DNA of 64,000 nucleotides, taken from positions 868,001 through 932,000 of the forward strand of contig NZ_JAMJWC010000002.1 in assembly GCF_023554555.1 (NCBI RefSeq), given 5' to 3'. Every line of letters begins with the position of its first letter. Within the stretch, counting starts at the first letter, position 1. Made by a program: the position numbers and the translations under genes. The DNA is from Sphingobacterium sp. lm-10 (lineage in GTDB: Bacteria; Bacteroidota; Bacteroidia; Sphingobacteriales; Sphingobacteriaceae). Below are positions 18,370 through 26,878 of the stretch, one piece after another. The notes beneath the pieces were generated by a model. It saw only the letters and a program-made list of their open reading frames with translations. It was not told the DNA's origin and did no database searches.

Positions 18370-20328
18370 ATGAGCGAAGAAAATAAAAATGTATCTACGT
18401 ATTCCGCGGATAATATCCAGGTACTGGAAGGGTTGGAAGCAGTACGTAAGCGTCCATCCATGTATATCGGCGATACCGGGGTTAAAGGTTTGCACCACTT
18501 GGTATATGAGGTCGTAGACAACTCTATCGATGAGGCGGTAGCTGGATATTGTACTGATATTCTAGTTACTATTCATGAAAACAATTCCGTATCTGTGCGT
18601 GACAACGGTCGGGGTATCCCAACAGGTATCAATAAGAAAGAAAACAGGTCTGCTTTAGAGCTCGTGATGACGGTTTTGCATGCCGGTGGTAAATTCGATA
18701 AAGACACCTACAAAGTGTCTGGAGGATTGCACGGTGTGGGTGTATCCTGTGTGAATGCCTTGTCTACAGATCTGCGCGCTGAAATACACCGCGAGGGTAA
18801 AGTCTTTGTGCAGGAGTATAAACAGGGTAAGCCACAATTTGAGGTAAAGGAGATTGGCGAGAGTGATAAGACAGGTACTATAGTTACCTTTCAGCCAGAT
18901 CCCGAGATCTTCACCATGACCACCGTTTATAATTATGATACCTTAGCGAACAGGCTTCGTGAATTATCTTTTTTAAATAAAGGTATAGAATTGACGTTGG
19001 TCGATGAGCGTGAAAGTGTTGAGGATGGTTCGTTCCGTCAGGATGTGTTTCTTTCTGAAGGCGGTTTGAGCGAGTTTGTGAAGTATCTGGATGGTACACG
19101 CCAGCCCTTGATCCCAGAGCCAATTCACGTGGAAGGAATCAAACAAGGTATTCCGGTAGAGTTGGCTTTGCAATACAATGATACTTTTTCGGAAAATGTA
19201 CATTCTTATGTAAACAATATCAACACGGTAGAAGGTGGTTCGCATGTAGCGGGATTTCGTCGCGGACTAACCCGTACCTTGAAAAAATATGCAGATGAAT
19301 CGGGTCTGTTAAAAAACCTGAAAGTAGAAATCACAGGAGATGACTTCCGAGAAGGTTTATCAGCTGTGATCTCGGTGAAAGTAGCGGAACCTCAATTTGA
19401 GGGACAGACCAAAACTAAATTAGGAAACTCCGAAGTGATGGGTGCGGTAGATATGGCCGTCGGCGAAATTTTAAGCACTTACTTGGAGGAAAATCCTAAA
19501 GAAGCCAGAACAATCGTACAGAAAGTCGTCATTGCGGCACAGGCTCGCGCTGCAGCGCGTAAAGCACGTGAATTGGTGCAACGGAAAACGGTGATGAGTG
19601 GTTCTGGCCTTCCTGGAAAACTTGCAGATTGTTCAAGTAGCGATCCCGCACTTTGTGAGATCTTCTTTGTCGAGGGTGACTCGGCGGGTGGTACGGCAAA
19701 GCAAGGACGCGACCGTAAATTTCAGGCGATCATGCCACTTCGTGGAAAAATCTTAAACGTAGAGAAAGCCATGGAGCATAAGATCTACGAAAACGAAGAA
19801 ATCAAGAATATGTTTACCGCGTTAGGGGTGAGCATCGGCACAGAAGAAGATCCGAAAGCATTAAACACCGCCAAACTGCGTTATCATAAAATTATCATCA
19901 TGACGGATGCGGATGTCGATGGTAGCCACATTGCTACCTTGATCTTGACTTTCTATTTCCGGTATATGCGTGAACTGGTTGAGCAGGGATATATTTATAT
20001 CGCTACACCACCACTTTATTTAGTGAAGAAAGGTAAAGAGGGCGAATACGCGTGGAACGAAGAACAACGTCTTGCCGCAATCCAGCGCCTCAAAGGCGGA
20101 GGCCGGGAAGATAGTGTACATGTACAGCGCTATAAAGGTCTTGGTGAGATGAATGCAGAGCAGCTGTGGGAGACAACGATGAACCCAGAACTAAGGACAT
20201 TGCGTCAGGTTACCATCGATAATGCTGCGGAGTGCGATCGTGTTTTCTCCATGCTAATGGGTGATGAAGTAGCGCCTAGACGTGAATTTATTGAGAAGAA
20301 CGCGCGCTATGCGCGAATAGATATCTAA
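18370..20328 (+). CDS. gyrB: DNA gyrase subunit B
   Basis: ATPase and metal-binding subunit of gyrase, which introduces negative supercoils with GyrA. 652 residues in the usual order: GHKL ATPase (EVVDNSIDEAVAG, DNGRGIPTG, GGLHGVGVSCVNAL), transducer, then TOPRIM domain with FVEGDSAGGTAKQGRDR and the Mg ligands in MTDADVDGSHI, and the C-terminal GyrB tail YKGLGEMNAEQLWETTMNP. The length and the NAEQLWETTM tail fit gyrase B rather than ParE. Own promoter and a terminator at 20358-20405. Confidence 0.97.
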   Translation: MSEENKNVSTYSADNIQVLEGLEAVRKRPSMYIGDTGVKGLHHLVYEVVDNSIDEAVAGYCTDILVTIHENNSVSVRDNGRGIPTGINKKENRSALELVMTVLHAGGKFDKDTYKVSGGLHGVGVSCVNALSTDLRAEIHREGKVFVQEYKQGKPQFEVKEIGESDKTGTIVTFQPDPEIFTMTTVYNYDTLANRLRELSFLNKGIELTLVDERESVEDGSFRQDVFLSEGGLSEFVKYLDGTRQPLIPEPIHVEGIKQGIPVELALQYNDTFSENVHSYVNNINTVEGGSHVAGFRRGLTRTLKKYADESGLLKNLKVEITGDDFREGLSAVISVKVAEPQFEGQTKTKLGNSEVMGAVDMAVGEILSTYLEENPKEARTIVQKVVIAAQARAAARKARELVQRKTVMSGSGLPGKLADCSSSDPALCEIFFVEGDSAGGTAKQGRDRKFQAIMPLRGKILNVEKAMEHKIYENEEIKNMFTALGVSIGTEEDPKALNTAKLRYHKIIIMTDADVDGSHIATLILTFYFRYMRELVEQGYIYIATPPLYLVKKGKEGEYAWNEEQRLAAIQRLKGGGREDSVHVQRYKGLGEMNAEQLWETTMNPELRTLRQVTIDNAAECDRVFSMLMGDEVAPRREFIEKNARYARIDI

Positions 20329-20357
20329 CCGCGGTTAGTTTTCTAAACAAATATCGG

Positions 20358-20405
20358 AGCTACTTTGTTAGGCAGTATGGCGAGGCCAGCACCAACAAAG
20401 TAGCT
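20358..20405 (+). terminator. terminator of gyrB
   Basis: 12-bp perfect stem (20358-20369 and 20394-20405, AGCTACTTTGTT/AACAAAGTAGCT) with a 24-nt loop, followed by a run of T. Confidence 0.8.
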
Positions 20406-20448
20406 TTTTTTATGTCCAATTGGTCGAATTTTTGAATAAATAGAAAGT

Positions 20449-21534
20449 ATGAAGTCTAAATTGAGAGTATTGGTGGTCGGATGTGGCAATATGGGAGCCT
20501 CCCACGCGCATGCCTACCATCATATGGGCGATTTTGAAATTGTCGGATTAGTATCCAAGGGTCAGAGTAAAGAAGCGCTGAACGCGAGTCTGGGGGCAGA
20601 GTACCCCCTGTTCGGAGATTATTATTGGGCACTGTCTGAAACAAGGCCTGATGCGGTTTGCATCTCCACCTATCCTGATACACACGAACCTTTTGCTATC
20701 GCTGCATTTGAAGCTGGCGCACATGTGTTTCTGGAAAAGCCAATGGCAGACACCATCCCTGGCGCGCAACGTGTGATGGAAGCTGCTATAAAAGCAGATA
20801 GGAAGCTCGTTATTGGCTATATCTTGCGCTATCACCCTTCGTGGATACAATTCATTGCGCAGGCGCGCAACATGGGTAGCCCGTTGGTGATGCGGATGAA
20901 TTTAAATCAGCAAAGCCAAGGTTATATGTGGGATGTACATCGTAACCTGATGAAAACCATTAGTCCGATTGTAGACTGTGGTGTGCATTATATCGATGTG
21001 ATGTGTCAGATGACGGATGCTAAGCCTTTGCAAGTGTCTGCTATCGGGGCGAGGTTGACAGAGGATATCGCGCCAGATAATTATAACTACGGTCAGTTGC
21101 AGATCCGTTTCGATGATGGCAGTGTAGGTTGGTATGAAGCAGGGTGGGGGCCAATGATCAGTGAAACCGCCTTCTTTGTAAAAGATGTATTTGGTCCTAA
21201 AGGTAGTGTGTCTATTGTTGCAAAAGAAGCTTCTGCTACTGGTAAGTCACATTCTATAGACGCGCACACCAAAACAGAATCATTACGCGTGCATCATGCA
21301 GCTATTGATTCGGAGAATAAATTCTTGCGACAAGATGAATACATAGATCTACAAGACGAGCCAGATCATCAAGAGCTTTGTAATCGTGAACAGCAATACT
21401 TTCTTCGTGCCATCCAAGAAAACCTTGATTTGAGCAAAGAAATGCAAGATGCTTTCAATAGCTTAAGCATTGCTATGGCTTGTGATGAATCTGTAAAGAC
21501 CGGACAAATCGTTCAGCTGACGGAAGCTGAGTAA
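20449..21534 (+). CDS. Gfo/Idh/MocA family oxidoreductase
   Basis: NAD(P)-dependent sugar or inositol-type dehydrogenase, 361 residues. N-terminal Rossmann fold with VVGCGNMGASHAHAY, the cofactor-site VCISTYPDTH, the conserved EKPMADT Lys motif, and the C-terminal sheet domain with the catalytic region DCGVHYIDVM (Asp and His). The substrate is not predictable. Cytosolic, no signal peptide. It stands alone after gyrB and ends at a hairpin shared with the convergent rplS. Confidence 0.88.
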   Translation: MKSKLRVLVVGCGNMGASHAHAYHHMGDFEIVGLVSKGQSKEALNASLGAEYPLFGDYYWALSETRPDAVCISTYPDTHEPFAIAAFEAGAHVFLEKPMADTIPGAQRVMEAAIKADRKLVIGYILRYHPSWIQFIAQARNMGSPLVMRMNLNQQSQGYMWDVHRNLMKTISPIVDCGVHYIDVMCQMTDAKPLQVSAIGARLTEDIAPDNYNYGQLQIRFDDGSVGWYEAGWGPMISETAFFVKDVFGPKGSVSIVAKEASATGKSHSIDAHTKTESLRVHHAAIDSENKFLRQDEYIDLQDEPDHQELCNREQQYFLRAIQENLDLSKEMQDAFNSLSIAMACDESVKTGQIVQLTEAE

Positions 21535-21543
21535 GAAGTAATG

Positions 21544-21581
21544 ATCAAAAGGCTGATTCCGGTAGAAATCAGCCTTTTGAT
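21544..21581. terminator. terminator between oxidoreductase and rplS
   Basis: 15-bp perfect inverted repeat (21544-21558 and 21567-21581, core AAAAGGCTGATT/AATCAGCCTTTT, 8-nt loop). It serves the plus-strand oxidoreductase and possibly also rplS from the other side. Confidence 0.88.
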
Positions 21582-21636
21582 TATATTCGCATATTGTAGA
21601 CCTGTTAATTAAAACAGGCAAAAGATACAATTAAAA

Positions 21637-21984
21637 TTATACGCGTCTCGATTTGATACGAGCTGCTTTACCAGTAAGTCCACGTAGGTAGAACAATTTC
21701 GCTCTACGAACTTTACCGTAGCTATTAACAACGATTTTGTCGATATTAGGTGAGTTGATAGGGAAAATACGCTCCACACCAATACTGTTAGACATCTTAC
21801 GTACTGTGAAAGTTGCGTTAGCACCTTCGCTGTTCAATTGAATAACTACACCTTGATATACCTGTACACGCTCTTTATTTCCTTCGCGAATTTTATAATG
21901 AACGCTAATGGTATCTCCGGCTTTGAAAGCGGGGATGTCATTTTTCGCTACCGCTTGTTCTTCTACAAATTTTACTAAATCCAT
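21637..21984 (-). CDS. rplS: 50S ribosomal protein L19
   Basis: 115-residue ribosomal protein at the 30S-50S interface. Signatures: [30 protein letters not shown], the [18 protein letters not shown] block and the basic [21 protein letters not shown]-terminus. Normal length. Monocistronic; the trmD/rimM genes that often accompany it in other phyla are absent here, as is normal in Bacteroidota. Confidence 0.97.
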   Translation of the reverse strand: MDLVKFVEEQAVAKNDIPAFKAGDTISVHYKIREGNKERVQVYQGVVIQLNSEGANATFTVRKMSNSIGVERIFPINSPNIDKIVVNSYGKVRRAKLFYLRGLTGKAARIKSRRV

Positions 21985-22202
21985 GATTTCGAGTAATTAT
22001 ATTACGATTTTGTCTTGTGAAAATCGGAATGCAATATTACGGACAATTTCTTACATTTTGAAATTAATTTTGAAAATCTGTAATGATGTTAATTATTCTT
22101 CAAATACGTTCGGCCGAGTGTCGCTCCGATAGAGGTAATTTGGTGCGATAAAAAAATAATAACCATTAAATCAATGAATTAGTAGATTCTTTTGTGTGGG
22201 GT

Positions 22203-22233
22203 ATTGACAAGAATAAAAATCGCCGTATATTTG
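22203..22233 (+). promoter_or_regulatory. promoter of tRNA-Pro
   Basis: ATTG (22203-22206), 19 nt, TATATTTG (22226-22233): -7 box identical to that of tRNA-Gln and full match to TAnnTTTG; -33 box has three of four bases. A short hairpin AACGAA/TTCGTT (about 22243-22260) lies just before the tRNA. Confidence 0.8.
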
Positions 22234-22262
22234 TGCCACACAAACGAAGAAAGATTCGTTTT

Positions 22263-22336
22263 CGGGGTGTAGCGTAGCCCGGTATCGCGCCACATTTGGG
22301 ATGTGGAGGTCGTAGGTTCGAATCCTGCCACCCCGA
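22263..22336 (+). tRNA. tRNA-Pro (anticodon TGG)
   Basis: 74-nt tRNA: acceptor stem CGGGGTG/CACCCCG (22263-22269 with 22329-22335), discriminator A, anticodon arm CCACA-TTTGGGA-TGTGG giving TGG, which reads the Pro codon CCA, and T-loop GGTTCGAATCC. CCA is not encoded. Its 3' end and terminator are partly duplicated 132 bp downstream (see repeats). Confidence 0.96.
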
Positions 22337-22401
22337 CAAAAAAGCTCTAACGAAAGTTAGGGCTTTTTTGTGTTCGGGCGTGGCAGATGAGAACCGGGGT
22401 T
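22321..22401 (+). repeat. repeat unit copy 1: tRNA-Pro 3' end plus terminator plus spacer
   Basis: About 80 bp starting in the tRNA 3' end (AATCCTGCCACCCCGACA), running through the terminator and the sequence GCGTGGCAGATGAGAACCG. Copy 2 follows with a period of 132 bp (22453-22534); the spacers between copies are unrelated. Confidence 0.85.
22338..22369 (+). terminator. terminator of tRNA-Pro
   Basis: 14-bp stem with one G-T pair (22338-22351 and 22356-22369), GAAA tetraloop, six T's at the end. An almost identical copy is present at 22470-22502. Confidence 0.92.
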
Positions 22402-22452
22402 CGATCCGTTAGGAGCTTCAGGGTTTGTGTTTGTGGTTTGCGGGGCTGAAGC

Positions 22453-22534
22453 AATCCTGCCACCCCGACAAAAAAGCTCTAACGAAAGTTAGGGCTTTTT
22501 TTGTGTTCGGGCGTGGCTGATGAGAACCGGGGTT
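22453..22534 (+). repeat. repeat unit copy 2: partial tRNA-Pro 3' end and duplicated terminator
   Basis: Same 80 bp as copy 1 with one extra T in the terminator and one A/T and other single changes near the end. It contains only about the last 17 bases of the tRNA, so it is not a second tRNA gene. A third, weaker remnant of the tRNA end (CCTGCCACTCCGAT) is at 22552-22565. Such duplicated tRNA 3' ends are typical att-site scars of integrative elements, but no integrase is left. Confidence 0.85.
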
Positions 22535-22565
22535 AGCGAATCTGAAGCCAACCTGCCACTCCGAT

Positions 22566-22850
22566 AAATAATCCTTAAAACCTGTCTAAATCTTTGATTA
22601 TAGAGTTATCATCAAAAAACGATTAAGAACGATAATCGAATAGATCTCGTTGAGACTATTATAGTATGGTTTATCGGATTCTTCATGCTTATCTTTTCTG
22701 TTGACTGCCGTTGCTGCAGATTTCAAAAGTTAATTAATTCGAAAAGCTTAACAATCAGTATTAATGGTAGGATAAAGAGTGATTTGTATACAATGTGCTT
22801 TTCCAAAATTCTTCAACTTTGTATATAAGAAACTTAAAAAAGGAGATCAC
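22566..22850. other. non-coding stretch before the aldo/keto reductase gene
   Basis: AT-rich, no open frame of note, no RNA gene recognised. The only clear signal is the strong Shine-Dalgarno AGGAG at 22840-22844, just before the ATG at 22851. A TTTG at 22783-22786 and CAACTTTG at 22814-22821 look promoter-like but the spacing (27 nt) is wrong. Confidence 0.5.
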
Positions 22851-23702
22851 ATGAAAACGATAGAATTAAACAATGGTGTAAAAATGCCAATTCTTGGATT
22901 TGGCGTATTCCAAATCCAAGATTCTATAGAGTGCGAGCGTGCAGTTATGACTGCCATAGAAACAGGTTATCGTCTTATTGATACCGCAGCCTCTTATCTG
23001 AATGAAGAATTTGTAGGAAATGCAATAAAGGCAAGTGGTATCGATCGTGACGAATTATTTATTACCTCAAAACTTTGGGTTCAAGACACTGGATACCGCC
23101 AGACCAAGGATGCATTTCAAAGATCCTTGAATCGTTTGCAGCTTAATTATATGGATATGTATCTGATTCATCAGCCTTACGGGGATATATTTGGATCATG
23201 GATGGCTATGCAGGAACTCTACTATGAAGGGAAGATCAAAGCAATTGGAGTAGCTAACTTTTCTACTGACCGGTTGATGGACCTAATCGTGAACAGCGGT
23301 TTCGTTCCGGCTGTCAACCAGATCGAGACGCATCCTTTCCATCAGCAAATCGAAAGTCAGAAATTTTTGCAGGAACAAGGTGTGCAATTACAGTCTTGGG
23401 GCCCATTCGCAGAAGGCAAGAATAATCTATTTCATGATCAAATATTGTCGAATATTGCTGCTAAATACGAAAAATCTATTGCACAAATCGTACTTCGCTG
23501 GTTGGTGCAAAGAAACATTGTCGCTATTCCAAAATCAGTAAATAGCGAAAGGATAGCTGAAAATTTTAAGATTTTCGACTTTGAGTTAACCGATAATGAT
23601 ATGAATTCCATCGCTACACTCGACACGAATGAGAGTTCATTTTTCGATCACCGTGATCCAAAAATGGTGAAATTACTAAGTGAACTTAAGCTGTCTTTAT
23701 AA
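22851..23702 (+). CDS. aldo/keto reductase
   Basis: NADPH-dependent reductase of aldehydes and ketones, TIM-barrel, 283 residues. Starts with LNNGVKMPILGFGVFQ; the catalytic tetrad is visible as Asp in LIDTAASYLNEE with the Tyr in the same segment, Lys in FITSKLWVQ, and His in MYLIHQPYG. The C-terminal IPKSVNSERIAENF binds the NADP phosphate. I start at 22851 because an AGGAG lies 7 bp upstream; such a strong site is rare in this window and suggests acquisition from an organism that uses Shine-Dalgarno sequences. An upstream in-frame start would add 24 poorly conserved residues. Close relatives are 2,5-diketo-gluconate and methylglyoxal reductases; substrate unknown. Confidence 0.93.
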   Translation: MKTIELNNGVKMPILGFGVFQIQDSIECERAVMTAIETGYRLIDTAASYLNEEFVGNAIKASGIDRDELFITSKLWVQDTGYRQTKDAFQRSLNRLQLNYMDMYLIHQPYGDIFGSWMAMQELYYEGKIKAIGVANFSTDRLMDLIVNSGFVPAVNQIETHPFHQQIESQKFLQEQGVQLQSWGPFAEGKNNLFHDQILSNIAAKYEKSIAQIVLRWLVQRNIVAIPKSVNSERIAENFKIFDFELTDNDMNSIATLDTNESSFFDHRDPKMVKLLSELKLSL

Positions 23703-24335
23703 AAAAGGTAAAATAGTATATGAATCGTCATAACAGTTTTGAAATCGGCTAGTTTAGCGCTTTATGTAATGCCTTATCTATCTTAACTGCAGGTCATACC
23801 TGATTTTAGATCAGAATGAAATGCACTCTTGAAGATGTTCGAACAGAGAATTGATCTAAACGATCTGACTGTATGGTTTTAATTGATGAAAAGGGATCTT
23901 AACAAATTACCACAATCTAAAGACTGGTAACCAAGGTTTTTTCGGCTCGACTTGTACATAATGCGCGCATTCTCGACCAACTATCATACGATAAATAAAC
24001 TTCAGTTGCACCAGGAGGAAAAGTTATAACTGAAGAAATCGACTTGAAATCACACAGAGTTAAGACAATGATTATTAAACAAACTTCAACCGAAAAATCA
24101 CCCCGTATAAAATAAAAGGTGACAAAGCAATTTTACTCTCACGAATGATAGCGAAATTAAAAAGGATGGGAAGATCAATAGAAAGGCCAATTTCACTATT
24201 TTAGAGTTTGGAAGCGCTTTAACAAATCATGTAAAGTGATTGGCGCAAGTTTTCTACAATCGCAGTAGCATTTTGCTTGCCACCAACATCGGTTGGGCGG
24301 AGGCGTGTAAAGGGATTTTAGACAATAATTAACTC
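23703..24335. other. gene-free stretch, possibly eroded
   Basis: No convincing gene in 633 bp. Only short open frames without good starts, for instance a 38-codon one ending near 24236 with no start codon. An 8-bp inverted repeat CTTCAGTT/AACTGAAG (24000-24007 and 24028-24035) is the only clear structure. The base composition and broken frames suggest decayed accessory DNA. Confidence 0.5.
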
Positions 24336-24773
24336 ATGGCAAAAGCAAAGACAACGCACACTGGGCAGAACGTAGCAGATTTTGTAAACTCATACGTGGA
24401 CAACGAACAGAAAAAGGCGGATAGTTTTCAACTGATGGAGCTACTGCAAGAATGGTCGGGTGTAGAACCAATAATGTTCGGGCCGAGCATTATTGGTTTT
24501 GGAAATTACCATTATAAATATGCCAGTGGACACGAAGGAGATGCACCTGTGCTTGGGTTTTCTCCGAGAAAGGCTGCACTTACATTATATGTTTATTCTC
24601 ACACAGAAAGAAGTCAATTAGTTTTAGCTGACCTAGGTAAATTCAAAATGAGTAAAGCCTGTATCTATGTAAAAAAACTTTCAGACATCAATTTATCTGC
24701 TTTAAAAGAGCTCTGCATAGAAACCATAAAATACATTAGCGAGCATCATGAATGTTCTTGTAGGGTAAAATAG
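24336..24773 (+). CDS. DUF1801 domain-containing protein
   Basis: A 145-residue cytosolic protein. The DUF1801 core can be recognised: SYVDNEQKKADSFQLMELLQ, then the GPSIIGFGNYHYKYASG block, a SPRKAALTLYVY strand and ADLGKFKMSKACIYVKKL near the end. The family includes the frataxin-like YdhG/Fra proteins, but many members are of unknown function, and nothing here allows a specific role. It stands alone in gene-poor sequence in the accessory region. Start ATG at 24336 is the only reasonable one. Confidence 0.82.
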   Translation: MAKAKTTHTGQNVADFVNSYVDNEQKKADSFQLMELLQEWSGVEPIMFGPSIIGFGNYHYKYASGHEGDAPVLGFSPRKAALTLYVYSHTERSQLVLADLGKFKMSKACIYVKKLSDINLSALKELCIETIKYISEHHECSCRVK

Positions 24774-25207
24774 CGCGATTCCGGTACTTGGCTACTCTAC
24801 AGTTCTATTGCCAGCGCTTCCTTCTTCATGCCTAGTAGCTTATAGATGCTACTGTCCCGCTGTTAGTGTGATTAGTATAACGTGTAAAGTCAACACATAA
24901 AAAATGATTAGACACTTTAATCTAATCAATACTAGCTAAGTAGAATAGAGTTTCTAGTTTCTTTTATAGTAAGGCGTAGGCTATACATGAAGATCCAAAT
25001 TATTCCTGCGCAAGGGAATTAGAGAAATTTTTAGTATTTTAGTTTCGCGTCACGAACTGTTAGCGATGAGATAAGCAGCGAAAGCGTGGCAAATAAGAAC
25101 CGTTAAAATCTAACTATTTACCTATGAACTTTTGCACCAATATAACCTTTACTACTGTTTTGGATGGGACTAATAAACAGTTGCTAAAAATTTAGGTAAC
25201 GCTCCAG
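24774..25207. other. gene-free stretch with a third copy of a short repeat
   Basis: No gene seen in 434 bp. At 25084-25102 there is GCGTGGCAAATAAGAACCG, which matches 17 of 19 bases of the segment found downstream of each tRNA-Pro terminator copy (22378-22396 and 22511-22529). Confidence 0.5.
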
Positions 25208-26098
25208 ATGAAAAGTCTAAGTTATTATCTAACCTTATTCGTGATCAAATTAAAAGGGATTAAGAGAACGTTCAGTATAGACCCTATTGATTACAAAAAG
25301 CTACGGAATGAAGATATTCATTTTCCAAAAAAAAGGTACTTTAAAAGAAGGAGTTATGTCAAAACCTTCACCGTATTAAATACAACCGTCACGGAAGTAC
25401 TTTCTGAGAAGCAATCTAATAAATTACTTCTTTTTATACACGGAGGCGCTTTTGTTTATGGCCCTGTAAAACACCATTGGGACACCATCGAAAAAATAAG
25501 CCGACAGACAGGGCATACCATTTGGATGTGCGATTACCCCAAAGCACCCGAGCACAAAATCTCTGAAATATCACGGAATATAGACAAAGTTTACAATTCC
25601 GCATTGGAAAAGGTTGGGTCCGATAACATCCTTTGTATAGGAGACTCTGTCGGAGCAACCCTATTGATTACATTAACACAGCGATTGATTCAGAATAGTA
25701 GGAACTTGCCTGGAAAATTATTTTTGATCTCTCCTGTAATAGATCCTTCTTTCAAGAACCCAGATATTGATTCCATAGAGGATAAGGATCCTATTTTATC
25801 AAAAAGGGGGGTGGTTAGCGCCAAATTAATGTGTGCTGATCATCAAAACCTAAGTGATCCATTACTATCACCTATTAGCGGAAGCTTCGAAAAGTTTCCT
25901 GAGACAGTCGTGTTTGCCGCAGAAAACGATATTAGTTACCCCGATCAAAAACTATTTTTAAAAGAATTAGAAAAAGAACGTGTGATTACCAAAGTATACA
26001 TAGGAGAGGGGATGCCCCACATATGGCCACTTTTGCCTGTGATGAGAGAGGCAAGAGAAGCTTTAAACACTATTATAAAACTTCTAAACGAAGAGTGA
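25208..26098 (+). CDS. alpha/beta hydrolase of the hormone-sensitive-lipase type (family IV esterase)
   Basis: A 296-residue hydrolase. The oxyanion-hole signature FIHGGAFVYG (HGG motif) and the nucleophile elbow IGDSVGATLL (Ser in GDSVG, in place of the usual GDSAG) are plain; the acid and base lie in the AENDISYPDQ segment and near PHIWPLLP. It likely cleaves carboxylic esters of small or medium chain; the natural substrate is unknown. The first 30 residues are hydrophobic with a KGIKR turn and might be a membrane anchor rather than a cleavable signal. Isolated gene in the accessory region. Confidence 0.88.
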   Translation: MKSLSYYLTLFVIKLKGIKRTFSIDPIDYKKLRNEDIHFPKKRYFKRRSYVKTFTVLNTTVTEVLSEKQSNKLLLFIHGGAFVYGPVKHHWDTIEKISRQTGHTIWMCDYPKAPEHKISEISRNIDKVYNSALEKVGSDNILCIGDSVGATLLITLTQRLIQNSRNLPGKLFLISPVIDPSFKNPDIDSIEDKDPILSKRGVVSAKLMCADHQNLSDPLLSPISGSFEKFPETVVFAAENDISYPDQKLFLKELEKERVITKVYIGEGMPHIWPLLPVMREAREALNTIIKLLNEE

Positions 26099-26252
26099 TT
26101 GCTAAAGAAGTGTAATCGGTACTTTATTATTCATTAGTCCCAACATTAGTAGGATTATATCGCTCCGACTAGAATTTATAGTTCAAATCTAGTACGTTCG
26201 TTATACCTTCAAACGCTATCAACGGCAACTATCTCATAATAGACCAACAATT

Positions 26253-26810
26253 ATGAAAAAATCTGACATATATGAAATTGCAATTAAAGTACTTGGGCTG
26301 TATTTATTATTTACGTGCATTGACCTGTTGACTGCCGCACTCGCAACATCTGCTCTGTTGATACATGCGAAGCAAAACCCAGAAATGTTTGAATCTTTTG
26401 GACAGACTCCATTTTTAATTTTGAGTATTGCCAACCTCGTTTTCGTCGTTTTATTTGCTTTGTTTCTAACACTCAAAACAAAGACCATTGTAAAGTTTGT
26501 GTGCAAGCCGAGCGATTATGAAGAAAGGAGTATGCTATCTGTCGATAGAGAATTGATTTATGAAATTGCTTTGGTACTGATGGGACTAATCTTGGTTGTT
26601 TGGACACTTCCAGACTTTGCAATTAAGCTGAAGGAGCATATTACGCTTGTTCAAAGTGATGTGCCAACTAATGAGTACGATACCAATTTTGTTATAACAG
26701 CAGCTATCAAGATTGCACTTGGAATTACGGCTGTTATTTATTCAAAATCGCTCGCTGTAGGCTTGGGGAAAGTCAATGGCGACTCAAGTAGAATAACAGG
26801 TGTTGAATGA
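26253..26810 (+). CDS. small four-helix membrane protein, unknown
   Basis: A 185-residue protein that I do not recognise. Four hydrophobic segments are visible: about residues 10-33, 52-74, 104-122 and 146-163, connected by short loops with a KTKTIVKFVCKPSDYEERS cytosolic stretch and a loop containing KLKEHITLVQ. No signal peptide or catalytic motif. It lies 150 bp after the esterase and is convergent with the DUF4153 gene. Function unknown; it might be a hypothetical protein specific to related bacteria. Confidence 0.7.
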   Translation: MKKSDIYEIAIKVLGLYLLFTCIDLLTAALATSALLIHAKQNPEMFESFGQTPFLILSIANLVFVVLFALFLTLKTKTIVKFVCKPSDYEERSMLSVDRELIYEIALVLMGLILVVWTLPDFAIKLKEHITLVQSDVPTNEYDTNFVITAAIKIALGITAVIYSKSLAVGLGKVNGDSSRITGVE

Positions 26811-26878
26811 GTACGCTACAAATTTCTTTTTTTGAGATATTGATTACAAATCTTGATACCTAACTTTCCAGCATCTTA

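Noticed and set aside
22453..22534. Second tRNA gene after tRNA-Pro
   Set aside because: Only about 17 bases of the 3' end are present; no D-arm or anticodon arm precedes them.
24000..24035. Terminator or small RNA in the gap before the DUF1801 gene
   Set aside because: The 8-bp inverted repeat has a 20-nt AT-rich loop and no T tract or promoter next to it.
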